Assembly: GCF_007677875.1 (NCBI RefSeq)
Contig: NZ_VEDO01000013.1
Coordinates: 94,458 to 158,457, forward strand
Source: Variovorax boronicumulans
GTDB lineage: Bacteria > Pseudomonadota > Gammaproteobacteria > Burkholderiales > Burkholderiaceae_C
Length of the DNA stretch: 64,000 nucleotides
Reading direction: 5' to 3'
The notes under the pieces are model-generated. The model made no database searches and had not been told where the DNA came from. It saw only the letters and a list, made by a program, of their open reading frames with translations. Numbering within the stretch: position 1 is the stretch's first letter; the number at the start of each line of letters is the position of its first letter. The position numbers and the translations under genes are program-made. Positions 1-7,796 of the stretch are shown one piece after another.

Positions 1-2
1 CG

Positions 3-98
3 GCCCGCACTAAGGTGGCTGGCCTTCTCGGTGCCTACCTCGTCCTGGTGGCAATGGGGCCTGTTGAACTGGTTCGCCTGGGCGGGCTGCTGTTCTGA
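3..98 (+). CDS. C-terminal fragment of a small membrane protein, partial
   Basis: An open frame enters from the left edge and ends at TGA 96-98, giving 31 visible residues. They include one hydrophobic stretch (LLGAYLVLVAMGPVEL) that looks like a membrane helix. It stops 21 bp before the TraG-N gene on the same strand, the position where ICE conjugation clusters often carry a small membrane protein. The start is outside the window, so the family cannot be named. A chance frame is possible because so little is visible. Confidence 0.4.
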   Translation, partial: ARTKVAGLLGAYLVLVAMGPVELVRLGGLLF

Positions 99-119
99 GC
101 GGTTGGGGAGAGTGTCGTT

Positions 120-1805
120 ATGAGCTTGGACAGCTACCTTGAGATCTTCACGACGATGTACGGCTGGGCCTTCGCCAACATCATCGGCGAGATCCTGACC
201 GGGACGGGACTCACCGCCCTGCCCTTCGGCCTGATCGTGTTCAAGGTCTGGCGCGACGCCAAGGAGTCGGGCATGGTCGGCGGTGTGGAATCGGTCATCA
301 GCGCCGCGCTGACGCGGCTCCTGACCGCCCTGTTCGTCTACATCGCCTGTTTCGCCGTGACCCCCTTCACGTCGCTCGTCAGCGTGGATCTGACCTACAC
401 GCCGCCTGCTTCCTCGGAGAACCCGACGCCCGCGACCGCGTCGATGAACTCGGGCACGGGATCGAGCTACGACACCGCACTGCGCGATGCGGTCGACGGC
501 AGCATGAGCCCTGCCGGGGGGCTGCACTATGTGCCGGCCTGGTGGTTCACGGTCATGTCGATCAGCTCGGGCGTCAGCAGCGGCGTGCGCGATGGTTTGA
601 GCAATGCGGTGTCCGAGGTCCGCATGGTCGAAGACATGGCCCGCACCGCCACGATCGAAGACCCTCAGCTGCTGCACAACATCCAGCGCTTCTACAGCGA
701 ATGCTTCGTGCCGGCGCGCAGCCGCTTCCTGCAAACGGACCGTTCGAGCCTCAGTGCCGCAGGGCAAGCCATCCTTGCCAGCTCCAACACCGACTACGGC
801 CCAGAAGACGTCGACTGGATTGGGAGCCAGCTGTTCCGGACTGAAGCCGGCTTCTATTCGTCGATGCGTTCGTACAACCCGGTTCCCGGGTTTGCAGTGG
901 ACCTGGCCCGGGACACGGACTACATCGCGGGTGGCACACCTGGAACGCCCGAGGCCGACTACGTCAATCCCGAATGGGGTCGCCCCACTTGCTTAGAGTG
1001 GTGGATGGATGGCACCAACGGCGTGCGCAACGGCATGATCAACCATGCCTCGATCTGGCAACGCATGTACGCCAATGCGCAGACGGCGATGAGCTGGAGC
1101 AGTCAGGACAGGGCCGCCGACGCCGTCGCGATGCTGGCCCAGCAGAAGGCAAACCCGCAGTTCGTGGACGCTTCGCAGATCATGGGCAACAACTACGACG
1201 CCATGACATCCATGGTGCGCGGCGTCGGCGCTGCCGTCAGCACGCTCGGTGTGGGCAAGAAGCTGCTGGACGCCACCATCGAGTTCGTGCCGATGATCAC
1301 GGCCCTGCCGATGGTGCAGTCCATGATCCTGATGGGCCTGTACATGTTCCTGCCGTTGATCGTGCTGCTCAGCGGCTACGACTTGAAGGTGATGCTCCTG
1401 GGCGGGGTAGCGGTCTTTACCGTCAAGTTCTGGGCGGTGATGTGGTACGTCGCGCAATGGGTCGACGCGCGCATCGTCCAGGCCATGTACCCAGGCATGC
1501 AAGGCAACATGTTCTGGGCCGAGATCAAGGCAATGGTGACGCTGGGCGAGGCTCAGGGTTTCAAGCGGATGATCTTGAACCTGGTGCTCATGGGCATGTT
1601 CATCGGGCTGCCGATCCTGTGGACCGGCATGATGTCGTGGATCGGCTACTCGATGGGACTTGCGCTTGATGCCGTTTCAAAGGGCTCGATGGGTGCTGCG
1701 ACCGCAGGAGCAGGCCAATCGTCAGCAAGGGCGGGGGGCAACATTGCAGGTGAGGCCGGCAGGATCGTAGCCTCCGGCTACCAGGCTGGACGAGGAAAGC
1801 CCTGA
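120..1805 (+). CDS. TraG N-terminal domain conjugal transfer protein (ICE type)
   Basis: This 561-aa inner-membrane protein resembles the TraG-N family of ICE mating-pair formation proteins, which act in mating-pair stabilisation. The N terminus (about residues 5-95) has the family's membrane-embedded start with two hydrophobic segments (IIGEILTGTGLTALPFGLIVF and LLTALFVYIACFAV). A long periplasmic loop with scattered Cys and Trp follows at about 100-390. The C-terminal part (about 400-530) has several more membrane helices, and a Gly/Ala-rich tail ends the protein. Start ATG 120 follows GGGGAGAG at a workable distance. In related ICEs this gene closes the main transfer operon. The assignment rests on layout and N-terminal resemblance, not on a search. 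Confidence 0.75.
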   Translation: MSLDSYLEIFTTMYGWAFANIIGEILTGTGLTALPFGLIVFKVWRDAKESGMVGGVESVISAALTRLLTALFVYIACFAVTPFTSLVSVDLTYTPPASSENPTPATASMNSGTGSSYDTALRDAVDGSMSPAGGLHYVPAWWFTVMSISSGVSSGVRDGLSNAVSEVRMVEDMARTATIEDPQLLHNIQRFYSECFVPARSRFLQTDRSSLSAAGQAILASSNTDYGPEDVDWIGSQLFRTEAGFYSSMRSYNPVPGFAVDLARDTDYIAGGTPGTPEADYVNPEWGRPTCLEWWMDGTNGVRNGMINHASIWQRMYANAQTAMSWSSQDRAADAVAMLAQQKANPQFVDASQIMGNNYDAMTSMVRGVGAAVSTLGVGKKLLDATIEFVPMITALPMVQSMILMGLYMFLPLIVLLSGYDLKVMLLGGVAVFTVKFWAVMWYVAQWVDARIVQAMYPGMQGNMFWAEIKAMVTLGEAQGFKRMILNLVLMGMFIGLPILWTGMMSWIGYSMGLALDAVSKGSMGAATAGAGQSSARAGGNIAGEAGRIVASGYQAGRGKP

Positions 1806-1808
1806 CCG

Positions 1809-2105
1809 TCAAATGAATCCGTTGTGGTACCTGTCGAGCTCGTCTTGCGGTACGGCTGCCGGAGTGCCGTTCTCATCGTAGTTGTAGCCGGTTTTCCAGT
1901 CGACTGGGGTAAAGCTGAGGTCACCACCAGGGCGCTCTTCGGCTCCTCGACTGCCCATTCCCAGGAGAGCCAGTGGAAGTCCAGCCAACCCGATGCCGAG
2001 CAACCCGGGAGCGTGCTTGAGCAGCGACCCGCCCACACGCAGGCCGAACTTCGCGCTCTCGCGCGCGAGCCGTTCGGCGTAGGGGACATGTCGGGTCTTG
2101 GGCAT
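1809..2105 (-). CDS. Small membrane protein downstream of TraG, opposite strand
   Basis: This 98-aa protein is encoded convergently with the TraG-N gene, with only 3 bp between the stops. It has a basic N terminus, a hydrophobic segment at about residues 33-49 (GLLGIGLAGLPLALLGMG), and an acidic C-terminal half. In ICEclc-like elements a small opposite-strand protein (DUF3742) commonly follows TraG. The position matches, but I do not see the usual DUF3742 opening motif, so the family is left open. The ribosome-binding site ahead of ATG 2105 is weak. Confidence 0.5.
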   Translation of the reverse strand: MPKTRHVPYAERLARESAKFGLRVGGSLLKHAPGLLGIGLAGLPLALLGMGSRGAEERPGGDLSFTPVDWKTGYNYDENGTPAAVPQDELDRYHNGFI

Positions 2106-2575
2106 GGCGACGTCGCATTGAAGGAGGGTGACATCTCGTTTGTATCGGACAACTGGATCGATCGCCAGGACTGATACAACGTGTCACGGCAGCTGGAGCA
2201 CACAACACGGAAGTTCTGTGCGGCTTGCCGAGGTCGGGTGAGGCGAGACGCCGTTGACGGCGTGGCTCTGGCAGTCGCGATGCAGTTTCTGTCCTGCCGT
2301 CAAAGACGTGCCGGTGTGGTCGGTCAGCGGGTCCAGCTGTACCAAGCGCATCCAAGCAGGCGGCACGTCTCTTCGGGACAAACCACCTTTGAGTTTTCTT
2401 TGCCGGGCATGCCTGACGCAGTGCTGGGAGGGGGCATCAACTGCTGCGCTTGTCAAGTGGATACCGCAATGTTCGTACCTACGGTTGTTTGCTGCGGCCA
2501 GCCTCGGTGTTCCATAAAGTCCAAGCCTGAAAGCCACACACGACGCCCTTCTCCAAGCAGCAGACATTGCCAGCG
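2106..2575. other. Gap without a supported gene
   Basis: Several overlapping frames run through this stretch on both strands, but none has recognisable content. It separates the convergent TraG and small membrane gene pair from the next plus-strand operon, so it should hold the promoter for the PH-domain gene. I could not identify that promoter by eye. Confidence 0.4.
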
Positions 2576-3073
2576 ATGCATGCCACCCGTAGCCCCACCA
2601 CCTTGAGTGCGAATAGCGGGACAGCCCCGCAACCTGCTGTTGGCCAAGTCCCCACCAACGAGACCACTCTGCTCTGGTCCTCCGGCGAGGGCCAGATCGT
2701 CAACGCCTGGGTGTTCTTGTGGGCGATCCTGCTGTTCTGGACGGTCTTCGCCGTTGGCTATGCAGCTTGCCGCTTTGTTCTGACCGCGCGGCGCCGCTAC
2801 GAACTGACCGATCAGCGCCTGTTGGTCTACAGCGGCCTGATCGTTCGGAAGGTCGACTCCCTGGAGTTGTACAGGATGAAGGACATCAGCGTCGGCGGCA
2901 CGGTGCTGCAGGGCCTGACTGGACGCGGCCAGATCACCATCATCAGCAGCGATGCGTCGACCTCCGAACTGCTCATCGACGCCGTGGCTGACCCGCAGGC
3001 CGTCGCGCAGCTGATCCGCGACACGGCCGAGGCCTGCCGCAACGCACGTGGCGTCCGCGCCTTCGACTACTGA
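2576..3073 (+). CDS. PH-domain (DUF304-like) membrane protein
   Basis: This 165-aa protein has an unstructured N terminus, one membrane helix (about residues 43-66, FLWAILLFWTVFAVGYAACRF) and a compact C-terminal domain. The sequence RRRYELTDQRLLVYSGLI, followed by a DxxELYRMKDISVGGTVLQ-like strand, is typical of bacterial PH (bPH2/DUF304) domains, whose biochemical role is mostly unknown. ATG 2576 is preferred to the in-frame TTG at 2567. It precedes the DsbC-like gene by 23 bp on the same strand, so the two probably share a transcript. It is not part of the usual ICE transfer set and may be cargo. Confidence 0.65.
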   Translation: MHATRSPTTLSANSGTAPQPAVGQVPTNETTLLWSSGEGQIVNAWVFLWAILLFWTVFAVGYAACRFVLTARRRYELTDQRLLVYSGLIVRKVDSLELYRMKDISVGGTVLQGLTGRGQITIISSDASTSELLIDAVADPQAVAQLIRDTAEACRNARGVRAFDY

Positions 3074-3096
3074 ACCCTGCCCATCGCAACAACCAC

Positions 3097-3846
3097 ATGC
3101 GCACCCTCCCCCTTCTCCTTCCGCATATCGCGCTCGCGGTCGGCTTGGTCATGGCAACCGCTGCCATGGCCCAGACGCTGACGACCCGCCAGGCCGATAC
3201 CCTGCGCGCGACCATCGCCGCCAACAGCCAGGGCAAGGTGCCCGTCGATGCGATCACCAGCACGCCGGTCCCGGGCCTCTACCAGGTCGCCTCGGACGGA
3301 GAGATCTTCTACGTCGACGCGACGGGCCGCTACAGCTTCGTCGGCGGCTCCATGGTGGACATGCAGACCCGCCAGGACCTCACCGCCAACGAGCTTGACC
3401 GGCTGCACGCCGTGCCCTTCGATCGCCTGCCATTGCAGTACGCGTTGAAGGAGGTGAAGGGCAACGGCACCCGGAAGATGGCCGTGTTCGAAGACCCGAA
3501 CTGCCCCATCTGTCGCGTCTTCACGAAGTTCGTGGACCAGCTGGACGATGTGACGATCTACCGCTTCATGTACCCCGTCATCGCGCCCGAGTCCGAAGCG
3601 CTTGCGCGAACCGCATGGTGCGCCAAGGACCGAACCGCTGCCTGGCACAACATCATGAACGGCGCCCGGCCGCAGCCCGGCGTAGCGTGCGATGCCACCG
3701 GCATCGCCGAGATCCTGAAGTTCGGCGAGCGGCACAAGATCAACAACACGCCGACCGTGATCCTCGCCAGCGGCAAGCGTTTGGTCGGGGCTACGCCGCC
3801 CGAGCAGTTCATGCAGGAACTGGAGCTGGGCGGCCGAGCCCGGTGA
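3097..3846 (+). CDS. DsbC-like periplasmic thiol-disulfide isomerase
   Basis: This 249-aa exported protein opens with a signal peptide (about 1-25, cut after AMA). A DsbC-type dimerisation domain follows at about 30-110. A thioredoxin-fold domain begins at KMAVFEDPNCPICRVF, with the redox CPIC motif at about residues 136-139. A cis-Pro loop is visible in NNTPTVIL near residue 220. DsbC-like proteins shuffle disulfides in periplasmic substrates, and conjugation clusters often carry one to help pilus or secretion proteins fold. Several neighbouring exported proteins here are Cys-rich, which fits. The next gene starts within 30 bp. Confidence 0.85.
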   Translation: MRTLPLLLPHIALAVGLVMATAAMAQTLTTRQADTLRATIAANSQGKVPVDAITSTPVPGLYQVASDGEIFYVDATGRYSFVGGSMVDMQTRQDLTANELDRLHAVPFDRLPLQYALKEVKGNGTRKMAVFEDPNCPICRVFTKFVDQLDDVTIYRFMYPVIAPESEALARTAWCAKDRTAAWHNIMNGARPQPGVACDATGIAEILKFGERHKINNTPTVILASGKRLVGATPPEQFMQELELGGRAR

Positions 3847-3872
3847 ACAAGAGCATCAACGAAAGCACAGCC

Positions 3873-4460
3873 ATGCGAACCAACACGCTCACCAGGAACC
3901 TGGCCACCGCAGTCGTTGCGCTGGCGGCATCCGCAGCCGGCGCAGCCCCTGCCCAGGGCGCTTTGACCTGGACCACGATGCGCGAGGCCGCTTTCAACTC
4001 CCCTCGAGACCAGGCCACGGCCACCGCGACCACAGAGGACCATGCCGTGCTCCAGCGGCTCTGGGCCAAGGAACTGGCTGGCGCAGGCAGGATGGCAGGC
4101 GGCGAGCCTTTGCCAAGTGCCGTGCTGCTCGGGAACGTGGAGGTCGCGCCGAAGACGCAGCTGATGTTCTCGATCTACGCCCGCGCCGGCTACGAGGCCT
4201 GCCAGGAGGCCGCAAACGGGGCGAAACAGGTCTACAGCCACTGGGTTTGCCCCATGCGCGTCGTGAAGCTCACGGACGGACAGCCTTCCGTGCGCGACTT
4301 CCCAGGTTACTGCGTGGTCTGGGGCGACGACCAGGATGCGCCGCGGTCCGCGAACCATGTGGAGTACGCCTACGACGCACGCAAGGGGACCTTGCACCTG
4401 CGCACGCTGGAGCACGGCAAGGTCGTGTCGCGGTGCTCGCGCTCGCTGCGCCTCGACTGA
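3873..4460 (+). CDS. Exported protein of the conjugation-associated cluster
   Basis: This 195-aa protein has a clear signal peptide (about 1-28, cut near AQG) and no recognised domain. The mature part holds four Cys residues (in YEACQEA, WVCPMRV, GYCVVWG and SRCSRSL), which suggests disulfides made by the adjacent DsbC-like enzyme. ATG 3873 is chosen because the signal peptide starts there. A GTG at 3843 that overlaps the upstream stop (GTGA) would add ten polar residues. The next gene starts 2 bp after the stop, so this is one operon. I do not recognise the family. Confidence 0.65.
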   Translation: MRTNTLTRNLATAVVALAASAAGAAPAQGALTWTTMREAAFNSPRDQATATATTEDHAVLQRLWAKELAGAGRMAGGEPLPSAVLLGNVEVAPKTQLMFSIYARAGYEACQEAANGAKQVYSHWVCPMRVVKLTDGQPSVRDFPGYCVVWGDDQDAPRSANHVEYAYDARKGTLHLRTLEHGKVVSRCSRSLRLD

Positions 4461-4462
4461 GG

Positions 4463-4675
4463 ATGGCGACGGAAGACAAGCGCGGAATGAAAGAGGAAAT
4501 CGACCTGGAAGATGAAGGCGGCGGCACGGGGCTTCGACGGTTGGCCCTGATCGCAATATCGACCCCGATGGCGGCCCTTGCCTTTTGGTTTTGCATGGCG
4601 CAGATCGCCGACGCAGTTCGGGACGCGCCGACCAGCCAGGTGAATCCAGAACACTTCATCGCCGCCAGCGCATAG
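4463..4675 (+). CDS. Small single-pass membrane protein
   Basis: This 70-aa protein has an acidic, basic-patched N terminus and one membrane helix (about residues 29-50, LALIAISTPMAALAFWFCMAQI). ATG 4463 lies 2 bp after the preceding stop. The stop, 4673-4675, is shared with the strong Shine-Dalgarno sequence AGGAGGT of the next gene, so the genes are coupled. The segment AQIADAVRDAPTSQ resembles AQIAAAVRASPTAS at the start of the next protein. The two membrane anchors may therefore be related, with this one a shortened duplicate. Function unknown. Confidence 0.6.
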   Translation: MATEDKRGMKEEIDLEDEGGGTGLRRLALIAISTPMAALAFWFCMAQIADAVRDAPTSQVNPEHFIAASA

Positions 4676-4680
4676 GAGGT
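4675..4680 (+). promoter_or_regulatory. Strong ribosome binding site that fixes a GTG start
   Basis: AGGAGG at 4675-4680 overlaps the upstream stop codon and sits 4 bp before GTG 4685. The next in-frame ATG (4700) would be about 19 bp away, too far. The transglycosylase gene therefore starts at GTG 4685. Confidence 0.65.
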
Positions 4681-4684
4681 CACG

Positions 4685-5605
4685 GTGCGAGCAGTTCTCA
4701 TGAGACTGGGTATGCGGCAATGGCTGCTGGCGGCCGTGCTGCTGCCCGTTGTGGCCTGGGCCGTGGTGGCGACAGCGGCCCAGATCGCTGCAGCGGTGCG
4801 CGCGTCGCCGACAGCCAGCCTATGGCTGCGGGACAACGCCGAGGCGGTTGCCAATCTCGCAGTACGCATGGAAAGCAGCGGTGAGACGACCGCCTACAAC
4901 GGCTCGTGCTGCTACGGCGTGCTGCAGATGAACCGGACCAACATCCGGGCATACACCGCGCTCACGCCAGAGGAGTACCGCCAGGCCGATTTGCAGACGC
5001 AGATCAACGCCTGGGTGCGGCTGACCGATGACGCTTTGCGCGCAGCCGCGCCGAGTGCATTGACGAACATGCAGACCTTCGATGGTCGGGTGGTCGATGG
5101 CAACCTTGTGCTCGCGTGTGTGCAGCTTGGCATCGGCAACTGCCAGGCCATGATCAACAGTGGCAGGTGCGATGGCTTTGCCGACAGCAATGGCACCACC
5201 ATCTGCTCGATGGCGGACCGACTTGCCGGAACAACGACACCAACCACGCCCACGACGCCAACCACTCCGACAACCCCCGGCACGCCGGGGGCCGCAACTG
5301 GAACGGGCGTAGCGGTTCCGGTCTACACGCCACCGTGCGTGCGTGACGGCGCTGGCAACTGTCTCTCCATCACCGCCGCGCTGGAACACGGCTTCCAGCA
5401 AGGCTCTGGCACGACGATGAGCAACGTCAAAAGCACCGTCTACGCCATCGTCGCAGCGCTCGTGTTGATCGTGATGATGGCGAGCGCAACGGGCCTGTGG
5501 AAGCAGTATTCCAAGGGGCGTATGCCGACCGTGAACCTCATCATCAACGCCAAGTCGGTGTTGATGGTGGTGATGCTTGCACTGGCGATCCTGACCTTCA
5601 TCTGA
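4685..5605 (+). CDS. Lytic transglycosylase-like protein fused to a two-helix pilin-like tail
   Basis: This 306-aa protein begins with a signal anchor (about 10-35). A lysozyme-like domain follows, with a candidate catalytic Glu63 in RMESSG and the downstream YGVLQMN element (77-83) matching the SLT pattern Glu...GxxQ. These enzymes open peptidoglycan for conjugation machines. Next come a Cys-rich stretch and a linker of repeated Thr-Thr-Pro (about 181-197). The C-terminal segment has two membrane helices (about 252-273 and 290-306), separated by a polar loop with WKQY and G. That tail resembles small ICE membrane proteins of the TIGR03758/pilin-like type. GTG start; last gene of the operon. 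Confidence 0.65.
   Translation: MRAVLMRLGMRQWLLAAVLLPVVAWAVVATAAQIAAAVRASPTASLWLRDNAEAVANLAVRMESSGETTAYNGSCCYGVLQMNRTNIRAYTALTPEEYRQADLQTQINAWVRLTDDALRAAAPSALTNMQTFDGRVVDGNLVLACVQLGIGNCQAMINSGRCDGFADSNGTTICSMADRLAGTTTPTTPTTPTTPTTPGTPGAATGTGVAVPVYTPPCVRDGAGNCLSITAALEHGFQQGSGTTMSNVKSTVYAIVAALVLIVMMASATGLWKQYSKGRMPTVNLIINAKSVLMVVMLALAILTFI
5229..5290 (+). repeat. In-frame Thr-Thr-Pro tandem repeat
   Basis: About five consecutive copies of a roughly 9-bp unit encode Thr-Thr-Pro repeats between the enzyme domain and the membrane tail. The repeat stays in frame, so copy-number changes would only alter linker length. Confidence 0.65.
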
Positions 5606-5741
5606 GAAAAGCACTTCCCCGCCCGACCCTCGAGATCACCATGGGTTACGGCGACGAATGCCGCCGTGTTCCTCTACCGCTCCTTTCGCTGGCGATTTCC
5701 TCGAGGGCTGGCTTGTCGCGCGAAACGGCAGCTGAGCAGCG

Positions 5742-5752
5742 CCCCCCCCCCC
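5742..5752 (+). repeat. Homopolymer of eleven cytosines
   Basis: An uninterrupted C11 run lies 40 bp before the ATG of the methyltransferase gene. It is inside a longer in-frame extension that begins at GTG 5666. Such runs slip during replication and also during sequencing. Confidence 0.85.
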
Positions 5753-5791
5753 GCCCTGCCTCCCTGCGCAGGAAGGCGATCGAAAGCAAAA

Positions 5792-6442
5792 ATGCAAACA
5801 GACTTTGATTTTTCGTTGGTCCCGACCTCCGCGGAGCTCCTTCGCAGCGCCGCGGGAGCAACGGTCGTGGACTGTGGATGCCATGGATGGCGGCTGGCGC
5901 AGGAATGTGAGCGTGGCGGTCACCTTCTGATCGGCATTGACCAGGTGGAGCCATCACACCGTCCGCTCGCAGCCCGCTACGCCGGCATTACGAACGGCGT
6001 CTTTGATGTGGCCGATGACACGGCCGATTTCACCATTGCCAGCCACGTATTGGAGCATGTGGGTGAGCCCGTCCCCTTCTTTCGCGAGCTGTGCCGTGTC
6101 ACGAAGCCGGGCGGAACATTGCTCATCGAAGCGCCGAGTGAACTGTCGGCTCTCGCGTCCGCGTCCAACGATCCGACCGACCACAAGTTCCTGAGCTTCT
6201 GGGACGACCCGACGCACGTGCGGCCGTGGACCCCGGCAGCCCTGTACCGGTTGGCGCTGTCTTGCCGCTGCGTGCCGCTGGCTGTCGTCCGCAGTATGAC
6301 GGATGGCATTCCGACTGTCCGCATGCTTGCGAGGAAGCCGGATGATATTGAAGGCGAACCGCCGGTACGTTACGTCACCTTGCGAGACGTCGAGCCTAGT
6401 CTTGCGGCTGCGTGGGCTCAGACGTGGGGAGCAAGCACGTAG
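5792..6442 (+). CDS. Class I SAM-dependent methyltransferase (Methyltransf_11 type)
   Basis: This 216-aa protein has a Rossmann-like methyltransferase core. VVDCGCHGWRLAQECERGG stands for motif I (Gly-poor but in place). An acidic end to strand 2 follows (LIGID). Then comes FDVADDTADFTIASHVLEHV, the characteristic xxHVLEH of the Methyltransf_11 family, and KPGGTLLIEAP, the post-motif III strand. The substrate is unknown; small polar molecules or lipids are usual. ATG 5792 is chosen because the family core starts soon after it. An upstream GTG (5666) would add 42 residues encoded across the C11 tract. It stands alone with no operon partner. Confidence 0.75.
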   Translation: MQTDFDFSLVPTSAELLRSAAGATVVDCGCHGWRLAQECERGGHLLIGIDQVEPSHRPLAARYAGITNGVFDVADDTADFTIASHVLEHVGEPVPFFRELCRVTKPGGTLLIEAPSELSALASASNDPTDHKFLSFWDDPTHVRPWTPAALYRLALSCRCVPLAVVRSMTDGIPTVRMLARKPDDIEGEPPVRYVTLRDVEPSLAAAWAQTWGAST

Positions 6443-6963
6443 TTGGCAGGACTTCAGCAACTCCTCCGGCGTTCACGTTCGAGCCTCGTTTGTGAAACGG
6501 CGTCGGCGAGAGCGCCAAGCATGCGGATCTGCGCACGGCCGACCGAGTTGTTGACCCACCGACACACGCGAGCCGTTGGCTCGCGACCGGAGCAGTTGGA
6601 TCTCGCATCAGCCTGGCCGCGGCGGAATAGGTTCTTCGACACCACGATCAACGGCCGAGGCGCACCCTCTGCGGTCGACCCGAGCCGCCCCAAGGCGGTT
6701 CGATGCCTCGCGGATTGAACGGCGCTGTGCAGCGGTGGCTTGGATGCTGCAGCGAAGCCCGGGTCCTCCGTCCCACCTTGGATCGGGATTCCCCAGCCCC
6801 GAGCAGCCGCTGCTCGGCGATGCGCCAGCGACCTCAGAGCCAATGCCACCGGGCCGATCTGGCGAGATCGATTCGTTGCTGCTGAAAGGGCGCTACGGAA
6901 CTGCCGTATGCTTTTCCCAGCGCTTTGCGGACCAAGTTCCACACATGCAGTTGAGGAGATTTT
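6443..6963. other. Gap without a supported gene
   Basis: Overlapping frames exist on both strands, including a 162-codon minus frame, but their translations are low-complexity Arg/Ser/Ala-rich and match no family I know. The stretch looks like decayed accessory DNA. Confidence 0.4.
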
Positions 6964-7194
6964 TCAAGGAGGATCTCGGTAAATCCCCAACCCGTGACCC
7001 CCAAAGGTTCGCGCAAGGGCCTGCGCTTTCTCGAGCGCCCTACGGCGATGGACCATCAGTGTTCTTGCTTGTGTCAAGCGGTCGGCGAGCTCTTGCGAGA
7101 TCTGATCCCTGCTATGCAAGAGCGCATCGATCTCCAACCGGAGCGCCTCTTCCAATCGGTATGCCTCAGCCCAGAGATCCAGTTCGCTTTTCAT
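6964..7194 (-). CDS. Small helical hypothetical protein
   Basis: This 76-aa frame encodes a mostly helical, charged sequence (SELDLWAEAYRLEEALRLEI, then RDQISQELADRLTQARTLMV) with a heptad-like pattern, unlike the Arg/Ser-rich shadow frames around it. The ATG at 7194 is chosen; an upstream in-frame ATG at 7239 would add fifteen residues. The Shine-Dalgarno site is poor and there is no operon partner. Function unknown. Confidence 0.4.
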   Translation of the reverse strand: MKSELDLWAEAYRLEEALRLEIDALLHSRDQISQELADRLTQARTLMVHRRRALEKAQALARTFGGHGLGIYRDPP

Positions 7195-7796
7195 CAGGAC
7201 ACAGAAGTAATGCGGCCCGACAACGATATCTGATACCACACGAGCGCGGGTTGAGTCTTTGCTACCACGCCGATTGCACCGACAACCCAGGAAAAGTCAG
7301 GGCGGTCGAAGGATCGCACACGCGCGTCCGACCGCTCGGTCGCCGACGTGGCGCTGCTGGTCGAGGCTGTTGTCGAAGTAACCGGCCGCGCCGCATGGAA
7401 GCGACGCAGAAATAAAGTCCTCGCCGGATAGATGTTGGTGCCAAGCACGGCAGTCCACGCGCTGCACTCCGCATAACGCAACTTGCCGGAGGAACTGCTT
7501 TTACTGCGCAATTGCTCCAATGTGGCGCAGTTCTGCAGGCCGTTGCTGGTGGGGAAGGACCAGGCCGCGCCATGCTTGCTTTTCTGACAGATCAGCTGTA
7601 CCTAGAGATGTTCGCGTAGTCCGTGGTCTACGGCCAGAAACACGCGCACCGCATTTCGACAAGATTTAAGCCGTGGTTGACCGTGAACGAATCCTCGTTT
7701 CGCCCGCGTCTGACTTTCTTGCTGGTAGTCCTGTGCAGTTTCCAAGCGCCGACCGTTGCAAAAGCCTGCAGACTGCCAACTCTGCAAAGGGTAAAT
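7195..7796. other. Gap ahead of the GAF-GGDEF-EAL gene
   Basis: No supported gene is seen. The last part must hold the promoter of the EAL gene at 7797. An in-frame extension of that gene back to 7623 has neither a signal peptide nor family content, so it is probably untranslated. Confidence 0.4.

Noticed and set aside
604..1669. Long alternative frames (130 and 231 codons) inside the TraG-N gene
   Set aside because: Arg/Pro/His-rich translations typical of shadow frames in GC-rich DNA; the TraG-N frame has membrane helices and family features.
5229..5290. Thr-Thr-Pro repeat considered as a CRISPR-like or minisatellite array
   Set aside because: Short in-frame coding repeat without spacers; better explained as a linker.
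6576..7415. 279-codon plus-strand frame in the 6.4-7.8 kb gap
   Set aside because: Low-complexity Arg/Ser/Pro content, no start context and no recognisable domain.
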